From contig JBAJFE010000042.1 in the NCBI GenBank assembly GCA_037903355.1, positions 3,298,001 through 3,362,000 of the forward strand: a DNA stretch of 64,000 nt. Reading direction: 5' to 3'. Under the pieces are notes generated by a model. That model was not told the origin of the DNA and did no database searches. It saw only the letters and a list, made by a program, of their open reading frames with translations. The DNA is from Trichuris trichiura (taxonomy: Eukaryota; Nematoda; Enoplea; Trichinellida; Trichuridae). This document shows positions 43,603 to 54,901 of the stretch, one piece after another (the first letter of the stretch is position 1; each line of letters begins with the position of its first letter). The position numbers and the translations under genes were made by a program.

Positions 43603-43628
43603 CCCAATCAGACGATAAAACTGGCTCT

Positions 43629-45137
43629 CTAAGCTCCCGCGTTTGTCGAGACGTTCGATTTCTTTTTTACCCTGTCAAACAGGGCAAACGGGACAGGGCG
43701 GCATTTGAAGAAACGAGTTAGTGCCCCAGGAGTTAGCTCAATGTGCATAGGTGGCCCTTTGTACTGCCCTAGACTAGGTTGAAAAGGATTAGCGCACTTA
43801 TCGACAATTTTGTGCCATCCATTCCCTTTAGGGGTCCTCCTTTCAGAGCTAGCCAAAACTTGGTGAGCTAGTACATGAAGGCCAATACTGAGTGGGCGAA
43901 ACCATGCTCTGCCCAAGAGTGGTTGCCCACCTTTTCGCGGTACGAATATATCGAGGCCACGTCTGACGTTCAGATACTGGACTGTAGCTCGAAATGAGCC
44001 TAGAACTGTCATGCTTTCTCTTGGCCATGTTCTGATGTTCAACGTCGACTTTCTCAACGCTGGCAGGTTACCTTTCCACAACTGATGAAACATTTCCTGG
44101 CTGATGAGAGTTAAGGCGGATCCGCTGTCTATCTCAAACTCAACTTCTACGTTGTTCACTATCAGTGTGATGGTTGTTGCTGGCTCCACCGCTGTGTGGC
44201 CGATGACTTCCTCGTTTGTGTTGAGCACCGTAATGCTATTTTGGCTGATTGAGAGATCTTCCACTGAGTCAGAGGTGGGCTCGTCTCCTCGGTGTAGTTC
44301 TTCAGCCAGCGCGTGCACTTCTTTCTGTTGGCGCTTACCATTTAAGCGAGCTGAACGTTGGCTAGATGTCGGTGCGGTGGGTGGTAGGCTGCTGCGGCAT
44401 GCCCTGCTCACGTGTCCCAGCTTTCCAAAGCGATAGCACTGGGAACGTTTAAAACGACAAGTGTCGGAACTGTGACCATTAGCACCACATCGCCAACATT
44501 TGGTCGGCTCAGAAGATGGTAAGTTTTGCCTACTTACCCTAGTTTGACGTTTATTGGCCATAGCGTGGGTGGTGGCTTGCCGCAGAGGAGCTGAGTGCGA
44601 ATCTATTAGGTTGGATTGTTCAATGGCAGATTCCCCTGTCAGTGCAGCGTTACATAACTCTTTGATTGTAATCTTTGGGCTACGTAACACTCGGCGTCGG
44701 GTTGCGCCATCTGACATCCCAATCAAGAATTGATGCTGCAACTGGAAATCTATTCCATCACCAACGGTCGGCGCCGCTTCAAATTGGCACCGTCCTGTTA
44801 GACGTCGAAGGGTTGCCATAAACGTCGCTACGGATTCTCCTGGCAGTTGTTTCCTGCTGTAGAATTCTGCTCGAGTGAGGTAAACACCTGGAATCGGGTC
44901 AAATCTTGTACGAACCGCTTCAACAAACTCTTCAGGCTTTTCAAGGGCGAGTGCTTCTTTGACGTGCCTATATAAGGCGGGACCGCAGTAGGTGAACGGC
45001 AGAATGCGAAGACGCGTCACTGGGAGATTGTTCGCTTCAGCGAAAAATCCTAATCGCTCTATCCAATCTTCCTAGCCGTTTATGCCCGAACTCACGTCGA
45101 ACGCTTCGAGGGAACCGTTACATGACTTTGTCATTGT
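43629..45137 (-). pseudogene. G3 gag-protease
   Basis: The likely start ATG is at 45137 (MTKSCNGSLEAFDVSSG) with one in-frame stop before the long frame 45020-43629. Capsid-like part: LPFTYCGPALYRHVKEAL, FYSRKQLPGESVATFM. Two zinc knuckles follow: CWRCGANGHSSDTC is canonical CCHC, and the second, CYRFGKLGHVSRAC, has Phe where the second Cys should be. The aspartic protease has FEIDSGSALTLIS (DSG). The frame reaches the first part of RT (CRPVPFALFDRVKK), where the solo LTR interrupts. Confidence 0.85.
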
Positions 45138-45249
45138 GGATCTCCTGCGTAGAAGTTCAGTGTCCTCGTCGCCAATGTTAAGTCTGCTGGCGTAAGCTTA
45201 ATTTCGTCAAAAGTCACACAGTCCTTGGGCGTAGCTTGCACCGAATTTC

Positions 45250-46069
45250 CCGAAGGACCGCGCTGTTTACGCGCCGTCCTTTTATAGGACTGGGTCGACC
45301 ATGTTAGTTAACTTCTGAGTATGTGACAAATATTGTTTTGGGTCGACGAGTAACGACCTAATTGTGATTAACAAGGGAAACGAGCATAGTATGTTTTGAT
45401 ACACAACAGTATCCTCTAACTTCGGTGGTAGCTGGCCTGATTCAGATCGAGGAACTGCCAACTACTTGCGCAAGCCTTCAACCAAAGACGCCAGTGTAGC
45501 CGTTAGCTGTGCTGTCAAATGGCACACTGCTTCGATGAATGAATGTTGTTATTGTTCCTATCGTTACGGTTTCTTTCTGTAGCATTCTTGCGATCTGTTT
45601 CTGCTATCTCTTTATGTCCACAAGTAACAACGCTGCTCCTCGCTGTACCTTTCCGACGCACCCGACAGCATTCAGCAAAAATCGCAAACAAACGACCTGT
45701 CCGCTGAACGGACTGACACTCTCTGCGACAGGAGCTGACGCAGCGCAGCCCACACTGTATACCAAATGTTTAACACGCGAACCCACAGGTAAAGCACGCC
45801 CTAGAATGGAAAGTCAGACGCGGTGATCCTTTCCTCAGATGTGAAAGGGCTTGAACCGATTGAAAACGACCAAAGCGGACAATACAAACGTCAGCAAGAC
45901 GAAGCCAACTCAAAGCCGACAAATCTGGGAGCGACGAAGGGCCCTGAACACTGTCACCGTGAAATGAAATGACGCTATTCTGTTTAACATCATCCGATGT
46001 GGTGTCAATTCACGAGACGAAGGGAATGCGTCGAAAGACTGCAAGATCCCTAAACGAAGTACCACAATC
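45250..46069 (-). pseudogene. Degraded BEL/Pao gag / gypsy LTR region
   Basis: This should hold the gypsy G3 5' LTR (from 45177) and the BEL gag. A minus frame at 45786-45604 ends CVGKVQRGAALLLVDIK, reminiscent of the degenerate cysteine array at the end of BEL gag proteins, but the match is weak. No intact gag frame exists. Confidence 0.35.
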
Positions 46070-46221
46070 TGTCACGAACGAAAGACAGGAGCGACCAGGC
46101 AGGGCAAAGCCCCCGCACGCTACCGTTTTATTATTCTCTTAAACTCACGCATCGTGATACTGCAGTGCTCAAGGACCAGGAAATGAAATGTGAAGTAAGG
46201 ATCAAATTAGTGTTCGTAACA
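46070..46221 (-). repeat. BEL/Pao 5' LTR
   Basis: TGTCACGAACGAAAGACAGG to GTTCGTAACA; partner of 37938-38083, with shared blocks TGCTCAAG(A/G)ACCA(A/G)GAAATG. Confidence 0.85.
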
Positions 46222-47541
46222 GACGGCATTGAACCAATGTGTGGCCAACGGAGACCACCGGAGAAACTAACACTAGCAAACCGCCGCCTCCGCTGTCCTG
46301 TTCAACATTAAATGCACTGATTAAACGTTTCGATCTACGACGAAACGCCTGGAACGAAATGCATCGTTAGTCGGGGCCTCCTTTTATCTTGTGCACGCAT
46401 TATGCGTGTCATGCCGTCGAAGGAGTGATCACCGGAACTCTTGCAAAAGTGCACCTGCTGGAAGAGGGATTGAATAGCGCCCATCCAGACAGGTGGCAAG
46501 ATGCCACGGTCAGAGATGATTTTCGGAAACGTGATATTCTCGCCATGGCTTCTGCGAAGACTACCAGCTACTGTGGCACTTCACCAACAATCGTTAGAGA
46601 TGTGAGATCATGGGCTGCCGCGTCATTATACATCTTGAAAGGTCACCGAAGTCATCTATAACAACATTTAAGCTTTGATTGATTAAAATTTCAATTATCC
46701 CTTTTGAACTGCTTGCAGGCAATTTTACTTCCAGTGTGCAAGAGCTGAATGTTTTGCTAAAGAGTAGCTTGTTCATTCGATTGGTCGTTGTTGAAATGCG
46801 CTTGACAATTGTACCATACAATGACTAAAGTTAGGTGAACCAGCGAATAAATTTAATTTTCTAGTGGTCGCGATCGCATATTGGTCACGGTGAGTGTACC
46901 GGGGAATACCGATACCACCAACGCTTAAGCCGAAAATAGGGCTCCCGGTTGATTAACAAAAGTCAACCACTAAGAAACCAGTTATCGTACTCTGAAACGA
47001 CAGAGAGAAAACAGATCTGTCGTTACTCCTGCTGGTCAAACAAGAGTCCGTTTGGGGCTCAAGGTGAAGTGGCGCACGCTCAGCATAACCGACCGATGGA
47101 AATTTCAATTTTCCTATCGCTTCAACTGCGTTACAGCTGTTTACTGTACGTCCTGGAGCGCATTGAATCATGAACAAAACAAAGCTGGTTTCTTGGTTGA
47201 ATAAGCTGATGGGTGCTACTAGTCAGTTTCGTTGTTTGAGAGACCGTTCGTGCACAGACGGACAGTTTCAGAGGTCATGTGGCTGCCATCGAGAAGTGCA
47301 AGAATGCAGAATAGAATAAATGGAAAACAAAATATGTAGAAATACTTCAAAACTGGAACATCAACTGCTTTACTTGATCCATCCCATAATTGCTAGACGG
47401 CACCATGCCACCCTACCTGAATTCATGCTACAGTAAACCTGTTTACCATACATCTCCGCTATGCTTTAGTTCATGAACTTTCTTGTCGAGATTTCTATAC
47501 TAGGCATTGTGGTTCATTGTGGTTAATTCAAAAATACTCTG
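46222..47541. other. TFIIS 5' flank and intergenic
   Basis: A + frame at 46389-46661 (90 codons) has no recognised domain. I see no repeat copy here. The segment near 47450-47541 is presumably TFIIS 5' UTR/promoter. Confidence 0.4.
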
Positions 47542-48535
47542 ATGACATCAAATTTTAACCTTGAAGAAAGTATTGCAGAGTACAGACGCGCTCTCAAAGA
47601 AATAATTTCGAAAAATAATGCAGACAGTGAAGCAGCAACTGCAAAGCTTTTGCACAGCTTACATGGCTTACGGAATATTGACGCATTCCTTCTTTCTAAG
47701 ACTCATATAGGGGAGACGGTGAATGAGATCAGACGTATGTTTGCTAAGCAACCAGACATTCGCTACCAAGCGGTTTCGCTGTTGAAGAAATGGAAACAAA
47801 CTGTACAGAATACACGAAAGCGTAATAAACAAATCCAAAGCGACGCAAGTAATGCATCACTTTTACAAGCTGGTAAGTTAACTATTTCATATTGTTTGTT
47901 TTTGCTAGCATTTAGCGGCACTTCTATCCTGCGTTATTTGCTGCGACTGCTAATCAAATTCAACAAATGGCATATATTTAGGTGCCGATGATCCAATTAG
48001 GATGAAGTCAGCGAAGCTACTCACCAACGCGCTGAAATCAACGGCGAAAGCAGAGTTTGACAATGCAAATAGAACTGCGTCGGGAAACAGAAAAACAGAC
48101 AGGCTTTCTGAACTTGGTGAGAAAATTGAAGCTGCTATCTTTGAAGATACTGGCACGAACTCGGGCAATCGTCATTACAGAGCACGTGTAAGGAGCAGAG
48201 TAATAAACCTAAGGGATCCTAGAAACGCAGATCTTGTTGCTGGAATCATAAAGGGATCTATCCGTCCGAAACGAGTTGCTACGATGAGTCCCGAAGCAAT
48301 GGCCCCAGAGGAGCTACGTCGTCTGCGACAGTCGTTCCGCAAAGACTCACTGCGGAATTACAGCGTGCCAGATACTGGGAGTACTTTACACAGTTCTACC
48401 TTCCTTTGTCACAAATGTGGATTGCGCGACTGTAGTTACAACGTCGGGCAAGAACGACTTGACGGCGACTACGAACCAGTGGCAGTTACATTAGTCGTGT
48501 GCAACCGTTGTGGTAACCGTTGGAAGTCCTTTTAA
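47542..48535 (+). CDS. TFIIS: Transcription elongation factor TFIIS, two exons
   Basis: Stimulates the RNA cleavage activity of backtracked RNA polymerase II in the nucleus. Exons 47542-47872 and 47982-48535 join through a 109-nt intron (GTAAGT…TTTAG) to give 294 codons, a normal length (about 300). The N-terminal LW/TFS2N bundle spans residues 1-80 (LLHSLHGLRNIDAFLLSKTH, IGETVNEIRRM, LLKKWKQTV); the central domain spans about 115-235 (DDPIRMKSAKLL, RVRSRVINLRDPRN, IKGSIRPKRVATMSPEAMA); the C-terminal zinc ribbon has CHKCGLRDC and CNRCGNRWKSF. Oddity: the acidic hairpin that is normally SADEPMT reads LDGDYEPVA, so the catalytic Asp-Glu pair is split by Tyr and the loop is longer. Start chosen at the first ATG giving the full LW domain. 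The ATG at 48002 is internal. Confidence 0.94.
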
Positions 48536-48619
48536 TTGTACGATTAATTCCATTTACTGCGTCGTATATGTAGTTATGTTAAAGCAATCGGCTTGGACGT
48601 GTAAATGTTGTAACGACGT

Positions 48620-51600
48620 TTACGTTGATTCTTCGCTACTGCTGCTTCCATAATTACCCAACATGCCAAGGCCAGCTGAACTAGTTGCTGCGTTTCGTTC
48701 GGCAGCAGTAGATGCCGAATATTCATTATCTCCCACGGATTCTGCTTTTCTACTTGTCCTTTCTGTTGGCTTCTTTCTTACTGCTACACTGCTTTGCAAA
48801 ACTTCTCTTTGCCTTGAAAGTTTCGTTCTTTTCTGAAAACAGTAATGTCTCAGTTACTTCGATTATGTTATAAGCAGTTTATAAAACTTTAGACAAAGTT
48901 AGGTAGTAAAATTGTCAACCTATAGCCTAGGCAGTCTGCTAAAGAAACATGGTAACTCTGAAAATGCAATCCTTAAGCCATACCATGGGTGGTTGAACAA
49001 AAGCAACGATAAAGCACGACATACAGTAAAACCCCCGAAGTTGACCACTCCTATATGGTGACCACCTCCCTAAGTTGACCGAATTTTGGCCAGTTGATTT
49101 GTCCGCACGTTAGCTGAGCCACTTACACCCACTTCCTATATGTTGACCAGTTTCCCCCAGTCCGTTGGGTGGTCAACTTACGGAGGTTTTACTGTAATAA
49201 CTAAAAATAGACTTGCCTGTGTGTTAACATCCACTGTGTGTATTTTTTGGAGTTGTAACTTATCGTCGCTATCTGCATCAGGCAGCCGTTTTATAACCGG
49301 TAGATTAGCTAAGCTGTCGGATGGAAGCTCACCAGATAGGAATCCCATTGCTCTAAAATTCAACAAAGAAAATGCGTCTGAAAAATGTTCAAATGTTTAC
49401 CTCAGCAGAGCCGTTTCTTCTTCTTGTTGCTGACGACGTTCTTCAAACTCTGACTTCCGCGTTTCGGCCAGCATAAGATCGTAATTCACATTGGCTTGTC
49501 GTTTGTTCATTTCTTTGAGCTCCTCTAATCGATCAAGTGCTTCCATTTCGAATCTGCTCATTTTTGTTCGCTTTTCAAGCATTGTCATAGGATTTGTACG
49601 CTCCTCTTCTTCGGCAGCCTGTTCGTTCGCCTCCTTCTCCCTGATGAGCCTCTCTGCTTCAAAAAGGCGAGTAGACCCATGTTCCTGGGCATAATCGCAA
49701 TTTTTGAGATCAGTCTGAAGATTATATCACATGAAACAACAGAATATATTAATCGACTATCTTAGACACCTTGAAAGTTATTTCGGCCAAACATTGTGGG
49801 CATCGGAAATAGAAACGAAAAATTGGCAAGCCCAGATAGCTCTCATCTTCCACCGTTTCACGACGGGCGTTAAACTTTTTGCCTTTGTAAATGTATTCTC
49901 CGCACGTGTTACATCTAAGTGTGATAGAGTCAGAATGAATTCAAGACCATAGTTCTTAAAACGCTTATATGCTAGAAGTTGTAGCATCCTATGCTTGTTT
50001 GTGCCAAGATACAAGGATTAAAAAAAACCAACTAATCACAAATATTTCAAATGCATAGCGCCGCCAGCGTAATACCACAAAATTATTTGTTCTCAACGTC
50101 GCTTCAGCGCATCGAGCTAACGGCAATTTCGCACCAAACTTTCAATTTTGAAAGTTACCTGCGCCATCAGAAGATGCAAAGGATTGCCACTATAAGCATT
50201 TTTAATTGCTCAGCACTTCGTAACAAGGCTTTTGTTACTTCTTTATCGTTTACATAATACGGATTAATAGCGTCCGCTGATAAAAACTGGTTTAGAACAG
50301 AGCGGACAACACTTGCCATGCGCAGCCATCTACCTGAACAAAACCTTTGTCAACTGAATACTTCGAAACGGGGAGTTTAAAGAAACTAATTACCGCGTTT
50401 CCCTTATAATAAGGCCTTCGCTGAAAATACGCCATAGCACTACTCTTAAGGTGCTCGTTAATATAAGCCCTCCCTGCAAATAAGACCCAGTTGCGATCGT
50501 CTTCCAGAGAAGCATATTTAGCAAATCCGTTGGAAAATGTGACGGGCCTACCGTATCTTAAAATATACAGCTCGTGGATGGTTAAATTAATGTACTGTAA
50601 AGTTTACGAGTAAATAAAGTGCTTTGGTACATCTGCATTTGTAGTGATCTTTCATGCAGTCCGTCCGAACGAATTCTCTCAATGATTTTTGCAATTCTGT
50701 TTGCAAAAGGGAATATTATTTTCACTCTCAGGCAACAAGGAAGAGTTATAGTGTCGCGTAAAAGAAAGCAAACGCGGAGGACTCTCAAAGCAAGAATCTG
50801 ACGGCCTTGTGCAAAAAGAAAAAGCTCGATCTCCGAATGGTCCCAAAATGGTGAGCACAGTACGATAAACTCCGCGAAAAGATGGGCGAGGGAAATGTAA
50901 AGAAGCGTAAGTGTGGATCAGGTCGGCAGTCATTATTTCCTGAGCTTGAGGACATCGTTTGGGAATGGATTGCTGACAGGAGAGCACAGGCTTTTATTGT
51001 GCGCAGGTCTGATATTCAGGCATTTGCCCATGCAGTGGCACTGCACTTGGAGATATCCCCAGAAAAATTCAAAGCATCACAGCACTGGCTGGATAGCTTC
51101 CTTCAGCAACACGAACTGTCACTGAGGAGATCGACAACATTGTTCAAGCTTGAAGATAATAAAGTTATTAAACATGCATTCGCATCCTAATCCTTTGTTG
51201 ACAGAATCGACTTTTCTAAATACCAACTGTCCCACATGATTGCTAAGGATGAAATTACAGTGTCTATGGACCAAAGATTTCAAACAACAATCGACCGTAG
51301 GAGAACCTTGTTAATCTACATTCTTTCTACTGGTTATGAAAGTGCTCGCGTCACCTGCATTTTGGCAATTCGTTTAGACGGAAAGAAAGTCCTCTAATCA
51401 TTACAAAGGGAAAGAAAAACGAAATTGAATGTTTTTCAGGTATTTGTTCTTCAAACCCAAAAAGTCTAGTGCACGCAGTCGGTTATAAGGAAGTGGGTCC
51501 ATTTAATGCTGCCACTTATTTTGCGAGGTGGCCAAAGAGGAATGACAGTCTAGGATTCAGCCAGCATTCACCGCTCTAAAGAGATGAAGAACTTTCTTTC

Positions 51601-54303
51601 AGAGAGAAGGACAAATCAGGTAATGATTCCTGCAGGAATGACTGCCTACCTCCAGACTCTTGACATTGGAATAAACAAGCCATTCAAAGACAACTTTCGG
51701 AGTGAAATCAATTACTGCACTGAAAATAAAATGGAGAGAAATCAGCGTGGAAACTTTACGAAGCCCAGGTTGCAAGACGTTATGATTCGAATGAAGAACT
51801 CATGGGACGAAATCACTGACAGCTGTGTTGCCAATGCTTTACGAGCAAGCTACTTTGACAAGAAATGCTCGTTCAAGGAAAGCTCTATTGCAACACATGA
51901 GAGGCTGGGCTCAATGGTCCTGCAAGGAATGGAATCACAAGAAGTTCAGGCCGGAATTCAGAATTTGGAGGTTTATGAAGACGTCCCAGAAAATGATGAC
52001 ATGACTCTGTTCGAATAAACGTAGCTATTTCAACATTTTTCCAGCCTTACATTTTGGTTCTTCTTCTAGGTGTTCCGATATTTTTCTTCCCTTACATTTA
52101 CACTTCGTATGGGCTTCTGCACATAAATAAGTGAACAAGCGTAGAATGTGGTACCTGAAGTCATAATACATCACCCCGAAAAATAAGTCCTGCCATGTTT
52201 TTTGAAGGAAAAATAAATATAAGGCCAGGTCTTATTATGAGGGAAACACGGTAATAAGACAGTAGATAACTTGAAGCCAACTCAAAAAGGGATACAACCT
52301 ACGACTTATTATCTGGAACTGAGTGCTGCCTCTTTTTCGCGTTGACTTAAATTATCTACTGTCTTCTTATTAGTTAGCTTCTTCAAAATTTCTATTTTGA
52401 GATACACTAGGTTGCCACTAATTCGACAATGTCGGGACCGAGAATGTGCCGGACTAGTGAATTTGCAGGATTACAGGTACTCAGAACAGGACATGCACTG
52501 AACGGCTATCTGCCTCGACTGGCTTTTGAGATACATTGTGAATACTGGTCGTTCGACAAAGGAAGCAGACAATGGACGAAACAGAATGTAACTATAATGA
52601 AAAAAGATAAAGTGAACAGCACAGGTAGCGCAATTTTATTATCGAGACTGAAAGGTTCATGTTAGGCATTAACTGTAGTAATGAAAGCGAACTTTTGATG
52701 TTCCGAACTGAGTTTTAAATTTAAGAAGTGAGCTCTGCCTAGGTTAATATGTTTGTCTGGAAAGTGACTTATGGGTCATAAACTCATGGCGATAACGAAA
52801 GAATATCCGATTGAGCAGAAGTTGCAGGCACCGGAATTTCAAATTCCAGCTCCTTTATTACTTGAATTTTGGCAGTTTTTTGAACGCCTTTCAAAGCTGC
52901 TTCATATATTTTCGCTTTTCTCTGATTAGCCTATCCTGCAGCATGCGATATTCAATGACCAACTACATCTTGGTTGTAAGGTCTTCTACGGCTTTTCCCG
53001 TTTTTCGTTGTGCTGTTATCTGTAATTAAACTAAAACAACTGCTCTACCAACGGATGGATGAGCCGTTATTAAGAAAATGTACAGATATCAATACACTCA
53101 ACTTTTTTAATGTTCAAAGCTTTCGGAACGCTCTAGTTCCGAAAGCTTTGAACATTAAAAAAGTTGAGTAAAAAAAAGAAAAGAAGAAAGAAAGAAAAGA
53201 AAGAAAGCTCCACCACCTCACTGACGACGGAACTAGAGCGTTCCGAAGGCTTTGAGCATTAAAAAAGTTGAGTGTATTGATATCTGTACATTTTCTTAAT
53301 AACGGCTCATCCATCCGTTGGTAGAGCAGTTGTTTTAGTTTAATTACAGATAACAGCACAACGAAAAAACGGGAAAAGCCGTAGAAGACCTTACAACCAT
53401 GAAAACACAGCCCGTTACAAAACACCCAGTTTTCAAGAGCAACTACATGCATAAAATCATTATGAGTCATAACTAACAAGCAGAGCAACTGCCCTGCTGT
53501 CACTTAGATTGGTCTGCTTTGTCCACAATTGGCCGTCGTCACAACTTATTTTCTCACCGAAATGTGTCCGAATTAGCGAAATTTCCGGATTAGTGGCAAC
53601 CCAGTGTACACCGTAATTAAAAAGTAAAAATTCAACGCACAAAGACTTTGTCCATAGAGATGGCGGCGCCCAAGTATCGTCCGCTCTGTTCTGAATGAGT
53701 TTTTATCAATGGATACTATTAACCCGTATTATTTAAACGGTAAATAAGCATTTTCATAGTTTATTACAGAGACAAAGCTTGTGAACATATCAACAGAAGC
53801 TTGATCAGGCGGAAATGCGACGGGTAAACCATACAGCTGAACAAGGCAAACACTATTAGTAATAATTAATTCGATACAACATTAAAACTGTTTCTTTGGC
53901 GCAACTCTCGCTATCGGCCTCTACTCGCGTTCACCATCTTACAGTTGTCTTCACGTGAATACAGGACAGCATGGGTCTCAAAAGCACTATTAAATTAGAG
54001 AATTACTAACGTGTCCCCAGATGCCCTGTTTCGCTTCTATCTAGTCGCACTTCTATACTTAGAGTGAAAAATCGCCTTGTTTCTGTAGTAAATTACGAAT
54101 GTTTTATGCGCCTGTTTAGGATGAGCTGTATCATTTATAAATCTTCTTTCTCCAAATCCATTCTTGTTCTAGTTTAAGAAAGCATACGTTCCCATGAAAT
54201 ACCTCATGTTAAAGGGTGCCATAACACGGATAACATACTGCCGATTACGCGGTACAGAAACTTTCGGAAGCTTTCGTGGGTCGAAGTCAGGCGGATAGTA
54301 TTT
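48620..54303 (-). CDS. YJU2: YJU2/CCDC94-like splicing factor (CWC16 family), first exon missing
   Basis: Spliceosome factor that promotes the first transesterification step. Minus-strand exons: 54303-54203, 49914-49770, 49724-region corrected to 49714-49401, 49352-49217, 48832-48620. All phases join. The product has [29 protein letters not shown], a C4 zinc site from [17 protein letters not shown] and [12 protein letters not shown], then [23 protein letters not shown] and a charged coiled-coil tail ending in Ser/Glu before TAA at 48620. The first coding exon (a handful of residues equivalent to MSERKVLN) should lie upstream of 54303 but I could not locate it. Intron 1 (4.3 kb) holds two DNA transposons. 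The intron after 49217 uses a GC donor (CAG|GCAAGT) and carries a 171-bp MITE. Tail-to-tail with TFIIS: the two stops are 84 bp apart. Confidence 0.9.
49024..49194. mobile_element. Tigger-type MITE, 171 bp, in a YJU2 intron
   Basis: The ends CAGTAAAACCCCCGAAGTTG and the inverse (CAACTTACGGAGGTTTTACTG) are flanked by TA (49022-49023 and 49195-49196). It lies wholly within the last intron of YJU2, about 20 bp from its GC donor. Confidence 0.9.
50391..52253 (+). mobile_element. Tigger/pogo element J2, 1.86 kb, in YJU2 intron 1
   Basis: The termini TACCGCGTTTCCCTTATAAT and the inverse (ATTATGAGGGAAACACGGTA) are inverted repeats bracketed by TA. The transposase remnant lies on the + strand, antisense to YJU2. 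The element is complete from end to end but its ORF is broken. Confidence 0.9.
50816..52018 (+). pseudogene. J2 pogo-type transposase, broken
   Basis: The N-terminal DNA-binding part (50882-51190) has [20 protein letters not shown] and [17 protein letters not shown], typical of CENP-B/Tc5-type HTH domains. It is interrupted by a stop at 51190, then [20 protein letters not shown] and [11 protein letters not shown] (around the first catalytic Asp). The C-terminal frame (51584-52018) has the ITPSG-like [23 protein letters not shown] box and a [11 protein letters not shown] tail. At least two stops and a frameshift are present. Confidence 0.85.
52405..53606. mobile_element. Non-autonomous Jerky/Tigger-like element J3 in YJU2 intron 1
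   Basis: The left end CACTAGGTTGCCACTAATTC and the right end (inverse CACTGGGTTGCCACTAATCC) are flanked by TA (52403-52404 and 53607-53608). It contains a family-A unit (52969-53439) and no transposase frame. Confidence 0.88.
52969..53439. mobile_element. Family-A unit A4 with double core, TSD CAACTACAT
   Basis: A 9-bp duplication CAACTACAT (52960-52968 and 53440-53448) flanks it. The left arm starts GGTTGTAAGGTCTTCTACGG and the right arm is the inverse, with the one-sided extension on the right (reverse complement GAAAACTGGGTGTTTTGTAA). In the centre, the two cores (53125-53160 and 53216-53253) are separated by an A/G-rich tract (AAAAAAAGAAAAGAAGAAAG). One core is palindromic around GGAACGCTCTAGTTCC. 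Confidence 0.9.
53609..54202 (-). other. YJU2 intron 1, distal part
   Basis: Between J3 and the 54303-54203 exon. No recognisable feature. Confidence 0.5.
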
Positions 54304-54887
54304 CTGGAATAACTCAGTTATATTATGAACGAAAAGAAACATCACCGCACATTCAAAACTTTGCGCTCCGTTCCAGTCATGACGAAAAGTCCAAACTTCG
54401 GATTCCACTGATCAAACCACAAACAGTAAAATTAATTATCAGGTTCGTAGTGGAAGCCATGCGAAAAAACAACGCTCATTTAGTCTCGAACTTCCACTGT
54501 GAAAGCCATTAAGCCTGTACTGTAGTGAAATTTGATGCTCTTAGACACGCGGTGTTTATTACTGCTTTAGTAAATTTGTTACAGCTTTCCTACCGTCTTG
54601 ATTCTCTGTTCCTGTAAATTCAGAAAGAGTAATGCTCCACTGGTCTTACTGCATACTTCCTGAAAAAGGATACCACTCCTCGCGATGACGTCCTTCAGTT
54701 ACCGTTGTACCATCCGATACTACGGAAAATAGAATAAGCAATGAGTAAAACAATTTGAGCGACTATGTCTTACATCGCGAAATTGTATCAACTTACCGAA
54801 TAAATTTAAACACCTAAAAGTTCTCGAAGGTTGAACATTCCTTAACGGGATGTTTCGGAATGACAAGGACACGAAAAATGGAAAAAC
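54304..54887. other. Expected location of YJU2 exon 1, not found
   Basis: The first coding exon of YJU2 and its promoter should lie between here and about 56.4 kb. I found no frame matching the conserved start. Confidence 0.35.
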
Positions 54888-54901
54888 CATGGAAAGATCT
54901 T

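Larger units (their letters stand above)
42110..45180 (-). mobile_element. Ty3/gypsy element G3, lacking integrase
   Basis: Its internal order on the minus strand is primer site (TTGGCGACGAGGAC at 45172-45159), gag, protease, RT and RNase H. The sequence then ends at a CT microsatellite (about 42102-42118), where BEL/Pao protease sequence starts. No integrase or 3' LTR is found. An unrelated solo LTR (43285-43602) is inserted at the start of RT. The 5' LTR would begin near 45177 with TGTTAAG but its outer edge is not determined. Confidence 0.8.
37938..46221 (-). mobile_element. BEL/Pao element with a fused gypsy element
   Basis: Similar LTRs (37938-38083, 146 bp; 46070-46221, 152 bp; both TGTCACGAACGAAAGACAG…GTAACA) bound the region. 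Between them the BEL/Pao pol is read on the minus strand (42100-38155), while 45180-42110 is occupied by a same-orientation gypsy element (G3). The BEL gag region is reduced to about 46069-45250. The bases outside the two LTRs do not match as a target duplication (AAGAC on the left, GACGG on the right), so a rearrangement after insertion is likely. Confidence 0.8.

Noticed and set aside
48002..48535. TFIIS starting at ATG 48002 as a separate short protein
   Set aside because: The frame is open and spliced from 47542 with a perfect LW domain. The 48002 ATG is inside the central domain.
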